This document shows positions 17,739 through 26,377 of a stretch of 64,000 nucleotides of DNA, piece by piece; position 1 is the stretch's first letter; every line of letters starts with the position of its first letter. The DNA comes from Sphingobacteriales bacterium 50-39. Lineage in GTDB: Bacteria > Bacteroidota > Bacteroidia > Chitinophagales > Chitinophagaceae. The stretch is taken from assembly GCA_001898505.1 (NCBI GenBank), contig MKTZ01000015.1:583518-647517 (forward strand). The letters run 5' to 3'. The notes under the pieces were generated by a model. It was not told where the DNA came from and searched no databases. It was given only the letters and a program-made list of their open reading frames with translations. A program made the translations under genes and the position numbers.

Positions 17739-19247
17739 TTAATTGTATCCGGGGTTCTGTACCAATTTGGTGCCCTTGAGCTCGTTAAGGGGAATGGGCA
17801 GGAGTTCGTTCTTGCCAGCCTGAAAGCCTTTGAAGGCCAGGACCGTCGCCGCCTTCCCCGTCCGCACCAGATCAAACCACCGGTGTCCCTCGGTGGCCAG
17901 CTCCAATCTCCGCTCGTTATAAATATTATCCAGCGTGGCGGGCACAGAAGGCAGCCCTACTCTTGCCCGTACCTGATCGAGATAAGATTGTGCCTTGGAA
18001 GCATCACCCCCACCCCGCACCAGGGCCTCGGACTCCATCAGGTAGGTGTCGGCCAGGCGTATCTCGATGTCATCATTCGGCCAGTTCAGGGGGATGTCCC
18101 CAATCTTACCTTCGAACTGAGCTAAAGGCGCAAACTTTTGTATGAAATACCCTGTATTCTGGTAGCCGGTAGTGTCATACTTTGCTGCTCCCGCCCTCCG
18201 CATGCTATCGATGTTCGCAGCAGTAAAAGGGTAACGAGGGTCCCCTTGCAGGGCCGTCACCAGCTGCGTCGTAATAGGGTTAAAGCCCCAACCCGAGTTA
18301 TTGGATTCATAGATCGGTCCGCTGTACCCGCGGGGGCCGACCATCTGTACTCCCACATTCCCGTCGAAGTTCGGCCAGTTGCCCCATCCCTTGCCCGCGG
18401 CGGAGGTATGATAGATCTCGAAGATGGATTCGGCATTGAACTTATTATCCGGACGGAAGATGTCCCCGAAATTAGTCAGAAGATGATAGCTGGGATTGCT
18501 GTTGACCTGTTCGAAATAGCCTGCAGCCTCCTGCATACGCGAATTGTTGTTCTGATAAAGGATCACTTTACCTAACAAGGCCTGCCCTGCCGCCTTTGTC
18601 ACGCGGCCATTCTCCGTAGACGGTACAGTGCCGGGCAGGTTGGGAATAGCATCCTTCAGGTCCTTCTCGATCTGCGCATAGACATCCGCCGGCTTGGCCT
18701 GTACCTGGGTATAGATCTCGGCTGCGGACAGCGACTTTAATATCAACGGCACATTGCCGAACAGCCGCACGAGGTCGAAGTAATAATAGGCTCGGAGAAA
18801 TTTCATTTCGGCGATGTACCTGGCCTTATCGGCGTCACTGAGTCCCGGCACGCCCGGCACCTTCTCCAGCATCACATTCGTTCTGTAGACGCCTGTAAAG
18901 TTCCTGCTCCACATGTCGGCCGGGAGATTGGGCGTAGCCGGTGAGATCTTATAGTCGTTCCAGTCCTGGAAGCCTTGTACGTCGGAGGAGCTGCCGCCGC
19001 CCGCGTAACAATCGTCCGAAGCCAGGTTCATGACCACCGTCTTCGCGCAATACGTGCCCGCCACGGTCCATCCCAGGGGGTTGTACGCCGCTACCATTCC
19101 GGCAAATGCCTGGTCGGGGCTCTGATAATAGTTGTCCTCCAGGCTCGTTCCCTTGGGTTTTACGTCCAGGAAACTTTTCTTACAGGCGGTGTTCGAGAGC
19201 AACACCACCGAAAAAGCCGCTGTATAGAAAAATATCTTTGTCTTCAT
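17739..19247 (-). CDS. SusD/RagB family outer-membrane lipoprotein
   Basis: 502 aa. Lipoprotein signal ending SNTACKKSFLDVKPKG, the standard SusD N-terminus with lipid-modified cysteine. TPR-rich helical body (YIAEMKFLRAYYYFDLVRLFGNVPL) and the classical SusD C-terminal pattern (DTYLMESEALVRGGG, YNERRLELATEGHRWFDLVRTGKA, LLPIPLNEL, NPGYN). SusD acts as the lid on the SusC transporter and binds the oligosaccharide at the cell surface. It starts 19 bp after SusC on the same strand, so they are co-expressed. Confidence 0.96.
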   Translation of the reverse strand: MKTKIFFYTAAFSVVLLSNTACKKSFLDVKPKGTSLEDNYYQSPDQAFAGMVAAYNPLGWTVAGTYCAKTVVMNLASDDCYAGGGSSSDVQGFQDWNDYKISPATPNLPADMWSRNFTGVYRTNVMLEKVPGVPGLSDADKARYIAEMKFLRAYYYFDLVRLFGNVPLILKSLSAAEIYTQVQAKPADVYAQIEKDLKDAIPNLPGTVPSTENGRVTKAAGQALLGKVILYQNNNSRMQEAAGYFEQVNSNPSYHLLTNFGDIFRPDNKFNAESIFEIYHTSAAGKGWGNWPNFDGNVGVQMVGPRGYSGPIYESNNSGWGFNPITTQLVTALQGDPRYPFTAANIDSMRRAGAAKYDTTGYQNTGYFIQKFAPLAQFEGKIGDIPLNWPNDDIEIRLADTYLMESEALVRGGGDASKAQSYLDQVRARVGLPSVPATLDNIYNERRLELATEGHRWFDLVRTGKAATVLAFKGFQAGKNELLPIPLNELKGTKLVQNPGYN

Positions 19248-19266
19248 ATTAAATGCTTTTTAATCG

Positions 19267-22200
19267 TTAGAGTCCAACATTTAATCCCACTGTGAATGAC
19301 CGCGCCTGAGGATAGATGCCCCTGTCGATGCCATAGCTGCTGCCCCCGATCTCAGGGTCAAAACCAGTATATTTCGTAAAGGTCACCAGGTTATTCCCGC
19401 TGACATATACGCGGACTTTCTGCAAGCCGGCCCTGTCCGTCACATTGTGCGGCAGGTTATATCCTATCTGCAGGGTCTTGATCCGCATATACGAGCCGTT
19501 GGAAAGATAGAAAGGAGATGGCCTGCTGAAATTGCCATTCGGGTCGCCGTCTATCAGCCGGGGAAAATTGTTAGAGGTCCCGGGTCCTGTCCACCTGTCC
19601 AGGGCTGCCGTGGTGTAATTGGCCTTTGGAATGTCCAGGCGGCGGAGTCCCTGGTAGATCTGGTTGCCGGCAGCACCCTGCCCGAAAACGAGGATATCGA
19701 AACCCTTCCAGGCGGCCGAGACTGTGAAACCAAAAGCCCATTTGGGAGTAGGGTCCCCGATAAAGGTCCGGTCGTCATTGGTGATCTGTCCGTCGCCTGT
19801 GATATCGGCCCATTTGAAATCGCCGGGCTTCGCGTTGGGCTGTATCATCTTGCCATCCTTATTGAGATAATTGTTGATTTCGGCCTGTGTCTGGAAGATG
19901 CCAAGCGTCTTAAATCCATAGAAGGAGCCAATAGCATAGCCTGGCATGGTACGGCTCAGCTCCAGCGCAGTCGACGCCAGGTGTGCTCCGTCCAGGTAGG
20001 GCTGGGGTCCGATGTTCGTTACCCTGTTCTGCAGGTAAGAGACATTTCCTCTCGCGCTGACATTCACTTCCCCGAACTTCCTCGTATATCCCAGCTCCAG
20101 CTCGATGCCCTTATTGGACATGTCGGCCACATTACCCCAGGGCGACCCTGTAGCGCCCACATAGCCCGGCAGCTGGATAGTCTGCAATATACCCTTCGTC
20201 TTCTTATTGTACACATCGAAACCAACCGTGATGTCTTTGAACAGCACGGCGTCAAAGCCGACATTGGCCTGTGAGGTCTGCTCCCATTTCAGGGCAGGAT
20301 TGGCCGGCGCATCGGGGCTGTAACCAATGTTGTAGCTGTTGTTGCCGAAGGTATAGTTGCGGCCGCCGCTGACGGTGGAGACGTATTTGAAATCCCCAAT
20401 ATTATCGTTGCCTGTCACCCCATAAGACCCCCGGATCTTTAAAAAAGTCACGGCAGTGTTCACCGGCCAGAAATCTTCCCGTGAAGCTACCCAGCCCACA
20501 CTGGCGGAAGGGAAATAACCATACTTGTGATCGCTGCCAAACCGGGAGGAGCCATCGCGGCGTACTATGCCGGTGAACAGGTATTTTTCAGAGAAATTAT
20601 AGGTCAGCCGCGCAAACATCGAACTGATGGTGTGATCAGGATCGTCAAAGCCTCCGGCGATCTTATTCGTATTAGCCAGGCTATAGGAGAGAGAAGCATC
20701 ATTCAAATTGTTCACCGGCATATTCTTGTACGTGCCGTTGAGCCCGTTGGCCATCGCCTTGTAAGCGCTGGTGCCCACCAGTACCGTGAAATTATGCTCC
20801 CCGAAACTACGGGTATACGAGGCCGTATTTTCCCAGTTGTAGGTAAACCCTTTGTTGTTCTCCCGGTAAAAAGAGGTTATAGGATTGCCGGACGATCCAT
20901 TGAGATAGTAAATGGGGGTAAAGCTCTCACTGCCCCAAAAAGCCAGCTTTGTACCGATGTCGCTCCGGACTTTCAGCCCCTTGATGGGCTCAACTTCCAA
21001 ATACGCATCACCCACGATATTATCCGACCAGCCATACCCCTGCTGCGTCTTTATATAAGCCAGTGGATTCGTTTCTTCCTGCCCTACATAATCGGAAATG
21101 GCATAAGGGCGGCCCTGGCCATCTCTGATCACCGGCTTGGAACTATAAGGTTTTGTAGGGTCCGCCAGGACTGCCGGGTCTGTGATGACAAAAGGCGTCA
21201 GCGGGTCTAAGTTGATAGCCGAGCTCAGTGGGCCGCCATACTCGCCATTGGTGTTACCCAGGCCCTGGGCCTTGATATGGGAATACCCGATGTTCTGCCC
21301 GAAAGTGAGCCAGCTCTTCATTTTATGCGTCGCGTTAAAACGGGCTGTCAGCCGTTTGTAATAAGAAATGGGTGAAGCAACGATACCTGTCTGGTCAAAA
21401 TATCCGAATGATCCATAATAAGTCGATTTATCACCGCCTCCGCTCAGGCTCAGCTCGTGATCCTGGATCTTCGCGCTGTTAGAAAAGATGGCGTCCTGCC
21501 AGTTCGTGCCCTTACCCAAAGACGCAGGATCAGGGAACAGAATGCCCCCGCCCCCTGCAATGGAAGATTCATTCCGCAGCGTAGCATATTGAGTGGCGTT
21601 GAGCAGGTGCAATTTTCTGGCCGGGGCCTGTGTTCCATAGTAGCCATTATAATTCAGCCGCATGGTCCCTGCCTTGCCTTTCTTGGTGGTGACCAGGATA
21701 ACGCCGCTGGCGGCGCGCGTTCCATAAATGGCGGCGGAAGCCGCATCCTTCAATACTTCTATGCTCTCGATATCGGACTGGTTCAGGTAATCGATACCGC
21801 CCACATCGACAGGTACTCCATCCACCACATACAACGGATCGCTGTTGCCGATAGAGGTTGTACCCCGTATCCTCACAGTGGAGCTGGAACCGGGCTGCCC
21901 TGAGCTGGCGGCGATCGTCAATCCGGATGTGCGCCCCTGCAGCGACTGCTCGAGCCTGTATACAGGCATATTCTCCAGGTCGCTGGATTTTACGCTGGAG
22001 ATAGCGCCGGTGACTACGCTTTTCTTTTGTGTGCCATAACCCACCACCACGACATCATTCAGGGATTGGGACTGGGATACCAGCGCCAGCTGGAAATTTG
22101 TCTGGCTGCCCACCGTCACCTCCCTGGTCTGATACCCTATGAGTGAAATGAGAAGAACCGATCTTTCATCCGGCACTTCCAGGCGAAAATTGCCGGCCTT

Positions 22201-22746
22201 GTCCGTGACAGTGCCCCTGTTGGCGCCTCTTATGACAACGCTCACTCCTTCAAGCGGCGTGGCCTTCTCGTCCATGATACGTCCGGTGATGACGATGGGG
22301 GGAATTTCCTTTGCGCCCCTTGCGTGCAATATCTCATCGGGGATACTTTCTCCGTGACCAACGATGGTCATCAGTCGCTTGAGCTCTGTGTTGTTGGAAT
22401 AGATCACATAGGCCCTGGTAAACATCTTCCTGAACTTAAGGTTATAAGGCCTCAGCAGCTCGGTAAGAAAATCCTCGACGTGTTTGAACCTGTCGATGTC
22501 CATCACCAGCTTCACATCGGGCAGGATCTTCGACTCATAGATAAAATCCACGTCGAATGTCTTTCTTGCGTCCGACAGGATGCTGGAAATAGCGCGGGCC
22601 TGGTCGGGGTCTGCCGGCGGAGCAGCGACCTGTGCATAGGACACCAGCCATGTACCCGTCTGCGAACGGGCATTCATGAAATTGCTGCATCCCATGAACA
22701 GCAGGATAAAGAAAACGAATTTACATGTGTAGTCATGATTTCTCAT
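19267..22746 (-). CDS. SusC/RagA TonB-linked transporter with N-terminal STN signalling domain
   Basis: 1159 aa. Signal peptide, then an STN domain at about 48-118 (AISSILSDARKTFDVDFIY), which in FecA-type receptors signals to an anti-sigma factor. Next a carboxypeptidase-regulatory-like domain from about 152 (ITGRIMDEKATPLEGVSVV ... SLIGYQTREV), the TonB-dependent plug from about 235 (DVVVVGYGTQKKSVVTGAISSV, LYVVDGVPVD, AAIYGTRAASGVILVTTKKG) and a 22-strand-type barrel to the end (ARSFTVGLNVGL). It imports glycan fragments with SusD. The STN domain plus the FecR/ECF-sigma pair upstream indicates induction by substrate through a trans-envelope cascade. Confidence 0.96.
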   Translation of the reverse strand: MRNHDYTCKFVFFILLFMGCSNFMNARSQTGTWLVSYAQVAAPPADPDQARAISSILSDARKTFDVDFIYESKILPDVKLVMDIDRFKHVEDFLTELLRPYNLKFRKMFTRAYVIYSNNTELKRLMTIVGHGESIPDEILHARGAKEIPPIVITGRIMDEKATPLEGVSVVIRGANRGTVTDKAGNFRLEVPDERSVLLISLIGYQTREVTVGSQTNFQLALVSQSQSLNDVVVVGYGTQKKSVVTGAISSVKSSDLENMPVYRLEQSLQGRTSGLTIAASSGQPGSSSTVRIRGTTSIGNSDPLYVVDGVPVDVGGIDYLNQSDIESIEVLKDAASAAIYGTRAASGVILVTTKKGKAGTMRLNYNGYYGTQAPARKLHLLNATQYATLRNESSIAGGGGILFPDPASLGKGTNWQDAIFSNSAKIQDHELSLSGGGDKSTYYGSFGYFDQTGIVASPISYYKRLTARFNATHKMKSWLTFGQNIGYSHIKAQGLGNTNGEYGGPLSSAINLDPLTPFVITDPAVLADPTKPYSSKPVIRDGQGRPYAISDYVGQEETNPLAYIKTQQGYGWSDNIVGDAYLEVEPIKGLKVRSDIGTKLAFWGSESFTPIYYLNGSSGNPITSFYRENNKGFTYNWENTASYTRSFGEHNFTVLVGTSAYKAMANGLNGTYKNMPVNNLNDASLSYSLANTNKIAGGFDDPDHTISSMFARLTYNFSEKYLFTGIVRRDGSSRFGSDHKYGYFPSASVGWVASREDFWPVNTAVTFLKIRGSYGVTGNDNIGDFKYVSTVSGGRNYTFGNNSYNIGYSPDAPANPALKWEQTSQANVGFDAVLFKDITVGFDVYNKKTKGILQTIQLPGYVGATGSPWGNVADMSNKGIELELGYTRKFGEVNVSARGNVSYLQNRVTNIGPQPYLDGAHLASTALELSRTMPGYAIGSFYGFKTLGIFQTQAEINNYLNKDGKMIQPNAKPGDFKWADITGDGQITNDDRTFIGDPTPKWAFGFTVSAAWKGFDILVFGQGAAGNQIYQGLRRLDIPKANYTTAALDRWTGPGTSNNFPRLIDGDPNGNFSRPSPFYLSNGSYMRIKTLQIGYNLPHNVTDRAGLQKVRVYVSGNNLVTFTKYTGFDPEIGGSSYGIDRGIYPQARSFTVGLNVGL

Positions 22747-22811
22747 ATAGCATGTTTTAGCTTTGAATCGTCACAACGTCTTACGACGCGTATATAAAAA
22801 GTTTATTCTGG

Positions 22812-23717
22812 TCAGGGTCTCGTCACATAAATGGTCTTTCTTTCTCTGTCGATGCGCATGGTGGTCTTCAATGTCACTTCCAGCACTTTTATCAATTCCT
22901 GTATATTGGAAGCCCGCAGATCGCCGGAGATGGACAGTCGCCATAAGGAGGTATCCGCTACTGTCATCTTGTAACCATAAGTATCTTCCATGAGCCGTGC
23001 GATCTCGGCCAGGGAGGTGTTGTCGAAATGAAATTCATTTTTGGTCCATCCGGAATGCGCCGTGACATTCCTTTCTTCGTTGACTTTCGGCATGCTGGAT
23101 GCATCCACCACCACTGTCTGGCCGGGGCGCATTACGATGGATGAGTCTTTGTTCACCATGGATACTTCACCATGTACAGACAGCCGCACTTTTCCCTCCT
23201 CCAGCGATACGATGGATTGCAGTCTTCGTGTATTGACGTTGAATTTGGTGCCCAGCACCTCTACATCCACCTGTTTGGTATGCACGACAAATCCTTTTCT
23301 TGCGGCATGCTGTTTCTGCACCTGGAAATAAGCCTCGCCGTCCAGCCAGACTTCACGGTTGTCACCCGCCCCCCATTGCTGCAACATCCGGAGGGAGGAA
23401 TTGCCATTCAGCATCACCACGGAGCTATCTGGTAACAGAATAGTCTTTATTTCGCCATAACTCGTCTTTTCCATGCTCATCAGGGGTGTTCCGGTGCGGG
23501 TTTCCACCCACCATATCCCGACAACGACCAGTATCAATGAGGCCGCCGCCAAAGATGCAGGTAACCAGGAAAGTCGTCTTACCTGGACTTCTTCCGGCTG
23601 GCGGATAGCTTCTTCTACCCCCCTCCAGTTGTCCTGTTGTAATTGTTCGTCCACGGGCTTGTGCCGGAATTCAAATGGAAGTTCTTCGTCGCCAAAGGGA
23701 TGCTGCTGTTGGTCCAT
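22812..23717 (-). CDS. FecR family anti-sigma factor
   Basis: 301 aa from ATG 23717; the frame can be extended to a TTG at 23783 (22 more residues) and neither start is clearly favoured. One transmembrane helix (SLAAASLILVVVGIWWV) separates a short cytoplasmic N-terminal part, which should bind the ECF sigma factor, from a periplasmic FecR domain (YGEIKTILLPDSSVVMLNGNS, EVWLDGEAYFQV, VVHTKQVDVEVLGTKFNV) and a C-terminal DUF4974/secretin-like domain. The latter receives the signal from the STN domain of the transporter downstream. The N-terminal cytoplasmic part is shorter than usual. Gene order sigma, FecR, SusC is the standard signalling arrangement. Confidence 0.92.
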   Translation of the reverse strand: MDQQQHPFGDEELPFEFRHKPVDEQLQQDNWRGVEEAIRQPEEVQVRRLSWLPASLAAASLILVVVGIWWVETRTGTPLMSMEKTSYGEIKTILLPDSSVVMLNGNSSLRMLQQWGAGDNREVWLDGEAYFQVQKQHAARKGFVVHTKQVDVEVLGTKFNVNTRRLQSIVSLEEGKVRLSVHGEVSMVNKDSSIVMRPGQTVVVDASSMPKVNEERNVTAHSGWTKNEFHFDNTSLAEIARLMEDTYGYKMTVADTSLWRLSISGDLRASNIQELIKVLEVTLKTTMRIDRERKTIYVTRP

Positions 23718-23842
23718 GAAGCCTTTTTCTGGAAAAGACACATGAACTTTACTTTCATACTCTCTCTTTTTAAAAAAATTCAAAGGGGGCTAAAAAAATT
23801 TGAGGGGCCATCCTTTTGAAGGGGCGACCCAGGGGATGGAGT

Positions 23843-24439
23843 CTATCTGGTCTTTTCCAGCAGCAACAGCAGAAAGATCGTCAGCAGATTGGCAGACCGC
23901 AGCTTTTGCAGGGCCTTTTGAGTGAGATTTAAAACGGATTGATAACGAATACCCATAACTTCCGCGATCTGGGTATAATCCATATTTTCGAAATAATGGA
24001 GGTAGATCACCTCTTTCTGACGCTGTGGCAACTCATTCAACAACTCGACGATCCTGCCTTGCAACGACCCATATTCTTCTTTGCGGATCACGATCTCCTC
24101 CGGTGAAAAATCGATGTCCGGCTGGGGGATATCGCCTATTTTCAGCTCCCGGAGCCGCAGGTTACGCAACTGGTTGAGGATCTGACGACGAAGGGCTGTA
24201 AAAAAATAGGATTTCACATTTCTAAGTCCACCGATCGAGGACCTTTTTATCCATATTTTAATAAAAAGCTCCTGTACCGCGTCCCCTGCGAGCGCATTGT
24301 CCTCCAATAACTTCAGGGAATAATTGAACAAACCCTGGAATAGTTCCCGGTGGATACGGTGGAAGGCCTCCGTGTCCCCTTCCAGGGACTTCTGCCAGGA
24401 TTCTTCCAGTTGGTCTGTGTTTAAGGAACTAATACCCAT
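23843..24439 (-). CDS. ECF RNA polymerase sigma factor
   Basis: 198 aa. Region 2 at about 20-90 (FHRIHRELFQGLFNYSLKLL, DAVQELFIKIWIKR, RNVKSYFFTALRRQILNQLR) and region 4 at about 130-185 with the helix-turn-helix (LPQRQKEVIYLHYFENMDYTQIAEVMGI). This is the Bacteroidota-expanded ECF group paired with FecR regulators. It is first in the minus-strand run with the anti-sigma, SusC, SusD, PKD lipoprotein, GH16 and GH30, and should direct RNA polymerase to this locus when the transporter senses its glycan. The C-terminal hydrophobic tail (LLTIFLLLLLEKTR) is a little unusual but seen in relatives. Confidence 0.95.
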   Translation of the reverse strand: MGISSLNTDQLEESWQKSLEGDTEAFHRIHRELFQGLFNYSLKLLEDNALAGDAVQELFIKIWIKRSSIGGLRNVKSYFFTALRRQILNQLRNLRLRELKIGDIPQPDIDFSPEEIVIRKEEYGSLQGRIVELLNELPQRQKEVIYLHYFENMDYTQIAEVMGIRYQSVLNLTQKALQKLRSANLLTIFLLLLLEKTR

Positions 24440-24566
24440 TCGATTAAATAAAGCAAGGTCTATCGGACCACTTTGCCCGATTAAAACCTATTGCAACAAA
24501 TTTAGCTTTTACGCCGATGCTGTCAGTAAAAAAGAAATTACCAGACAATTTGTCTCTGATCATTGC

Positions 24567-24596
24567 TTGGCAAAACTTTTGACTACCTTACCTTTG
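24567..24596 (+). promoter_or_regulatory. Bacteroidota sigma promoter of grpE-dnaJ
   Basis: TTG at 24567-24569, a 19-bp spacer and TACCTTTG at 24589-24596, a full match to the -33 TTG / -7 TAnnTTTG promoter. The -7 box ends 13 bp before the grpE ATG, so the transcript leader must be very short. Confidence 0.65.
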
Positions 24597-24609
24597 TGCC
24601 AATTTTTAC

Positions 24610-25161
24610 ATGAGTATGAATATAGAAGACATCAACAACGATATGGAAGACATGAATACGGACGAAAATGTCGCAGGTACCACCCATCTCAACGACAGTG
24701 TGGGATTGGAGGATGAAGTGGAAAAACTAAAGCAGGAAGTTCAGGATCAGAAAGATAAGTATCTCCGCCTGTTCGCCGAGTTCGACAATTTCAGAAAACG
24801 CAGCGCCCGGGAGAACCTGGAAATACGCCAAACGGCCGGCAAGGAGGTCATTACTTCCCTCCTGGACGTATTGGATGACTGCGAAAGGGCTGAAAAACAA
24901 TTACAAAGCGCCGAAAACATCGATCAGATCAAGGAAGGGGTCCAGCTGGTATTCAACAAGCTGCGGGCTACCCTTCAGGCCAAAGGTCTAAAACCCATGA
25001 AGAGCATTCATACAGACTTCGACGTGGAAAAGCATGAAGCCATCACGGAAATACCCGTGCAGGACTCGACGTTAAAAGGCAAGGTCATCGACGAAGTACA
25101 GAAAGGCTATTATCTCAACGATAAGATCATACGATTTGCCAAAGTGGTGGTTGGCAAATAA
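24610..25161 (+). CDS. grpE: GrpE nucleotide exchange factor
   Basis: 183 aa. GrpE releases ADP from DnaK and so drives the Hsp70 folding cycle. Acidic N-terminal tail ([20 protein letters not shown]), then the long dimerising coiled coil ([29 protein letters not shown]) and the C-terminal beta domain ending with the family signature ([25 protein letters not shown]). Normal length. It is followed 38 bp later by dnaJ on the same strand; dnaK is not in the window. ATG 24610 is preceded by a strong promoter; a second in-frame ATG lies two codons on. Confidence 0.97.
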   Translation: MSMNIEDINNDMEDMNTDENVAGTTHLNDSVGLEDEVEKLKQEVQDQKDKYLRLFAEFDNFRKRSARENLEIRQTAGKEVITSLLDVLDDCERAEKQLQSAENIDQIKEGVQLVFNKLRATLQAKGLKPMKSIHTDFDVEKHEAITEIPVQDSTLKGKVIDEVQKGYYLNDKIIRFAKVVVGK

Positions 25162-25199
25162 AATGCCGTTCCCGGCACACTAAAATAGAGTTTCTACTT

Positions 25200-26357
25200 A
25201 TGTCTACAAAGAGAGATTATTATGAAATACTCGGCGTCACAAAAAGTTCATCCGCCGACGAGATCAAAAAGGCATACCGTAAGGTAGCCATGCAATACCA
25301 CCCTGACCGCAACCCTGGTGACAAAGCCGCAGAAGAAAAATTCAAGGAGGCAGCCGAAGCATACGAGGTATTGAGCGATGCGGACAAAAAGGGGCAGTAC
25401 GACCGCTATGGCCATGCGGGCGTATCCGGCAATGGTCGCGGATTTAACGGCAACCCCAACATGGAGGATATATTCAGCCAGTTTGGGGACATCTTCGGGG
25501 ACGATCTCTTCGGCAGCTTCTTCGGAGGCGGCCGGCGTGGTGGAGGCGGCTCCCGCGCACGCGGTGTGAGAGGCAGCAATCTCCGGGTAAAGATCAAGCT
25601 CAATTATGAAGAGATAGCCAAGGGCGTCACCAAGAATATCAAGGTAAAAAAATACGTTACTTGCAATACCTGCACGGGCAGCGGCGCCAAGGACAAGAGC
25701 AGCATACAGACATGCTCCACCTGCGGCGGCAGCGGCCAGGTACGAAAAGTCACCAGCACCTTCCTCGGCCAGATGCAAACGGTCACCACCTGCCCAACCT
25801 GTAATGGCGAGGGTTCCACCATCACTTCCAAATGTACGGTGTGCAAGGGCGAAGGACGGGTGTATGGCGAAGAAACGGTCACCATCGACATCCCCGCAGG
25901 CGTACAGGAAGGTATGCAGCTCAGCGTAGGTGGACGAGGCAATGCGGGAGAAAGAGGCGGCATGCCGGGCGACCTCATCATCCTCATCGAAGAAGAATCA
26001 CATCCCGAGCTGCACCGCGATGGTCTCAACGTCGCCTATGAGCTCCATATATCTTTCTCGGACGCAGTCTTTGGCATGAATGCAGAAGTTCCTACCATCG
26101 ATGGCAAGGCCAAGATCAAAATACCACCCGGCACGCAAAGTGGAAAGATATTCCGTCTGAAAGGCAAGGGCTTCCCGGGCGTCAATTCTTACGAAAAAGG
26201 CGACCAGCTGATACATGTCAATGTCTGGACACCGCAGCATGTCTCCCCGGAAGAAAAGGCGATCCTGGAAAAGCTCAGTGATTCACCCAACTTCCAGCCC
26301 AAGCCGGATAAGAATGAACGCAGCTTCTTCGACAAGGTAAGGGAGATGTTCAGTTAA
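25200..26357 (+). CDS. dnaJ: Chaperone DnaJ (Hsp40)
   Basis: 385 aa, type I Hsp40 that delivers unfolded clients to DnaK and stimulates its ATPase. J domain at residues 1-70 with the HPD tripeptide in [10 protein letters not shown]; Gly/Phe-rich linker at about 80-120; four zinc-finger repeats [24 protein letters not shown] and CTVCKGEG; then the two C-terminal substrate-binding barrels. Everything expected is present. The gene ends 20 bp before the convergent VWA gene with no obvious terminator between them. Confidence 0.98.
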   Translation: MSTKRDYYEILGVTKSSSADEIKKAYRKVAMQYHPDRNPGDKAAEEKFKEAAEAYEVLSDADKKGQYDRYGHAGVSGNGRGFNGNPNMEDIFSQFGDIFGDDLFGSFFGGGRRGGGGSRARGVRGSNLRVKIKLNYEEIAKGVTKNIKVKKYVTCNTCTGSGAKDKSSIQTCSTCGGSGQVRKVTSTFLGQMQTVTTCPTCNGEGSTITSKCTVCKGEGRVYGEETVTIDIPAGVQEGMQLSVGGRGNAGERGGMPGDLIILIEEESHPELHRDGLNVAYELHISFSDAVFGMNAEVPTIDGKAKIKIPPGTQSGKIFRLKGKGFPGVNSYEKGDQLIHVNVWTPQHVSPEEKAILEKLSDSPNFQPKPDKNERSFFDKVREMFS

Positions 26358-26377
26358 GGCGGGGGGTGACGACCTGT

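Noticed and set aside
19447..20274. Plus-strand open frame (about 275 codons) inside the SusC gene
   Set aside because: Shadow of the SusC coding sequence on the opposite strand; no domain.
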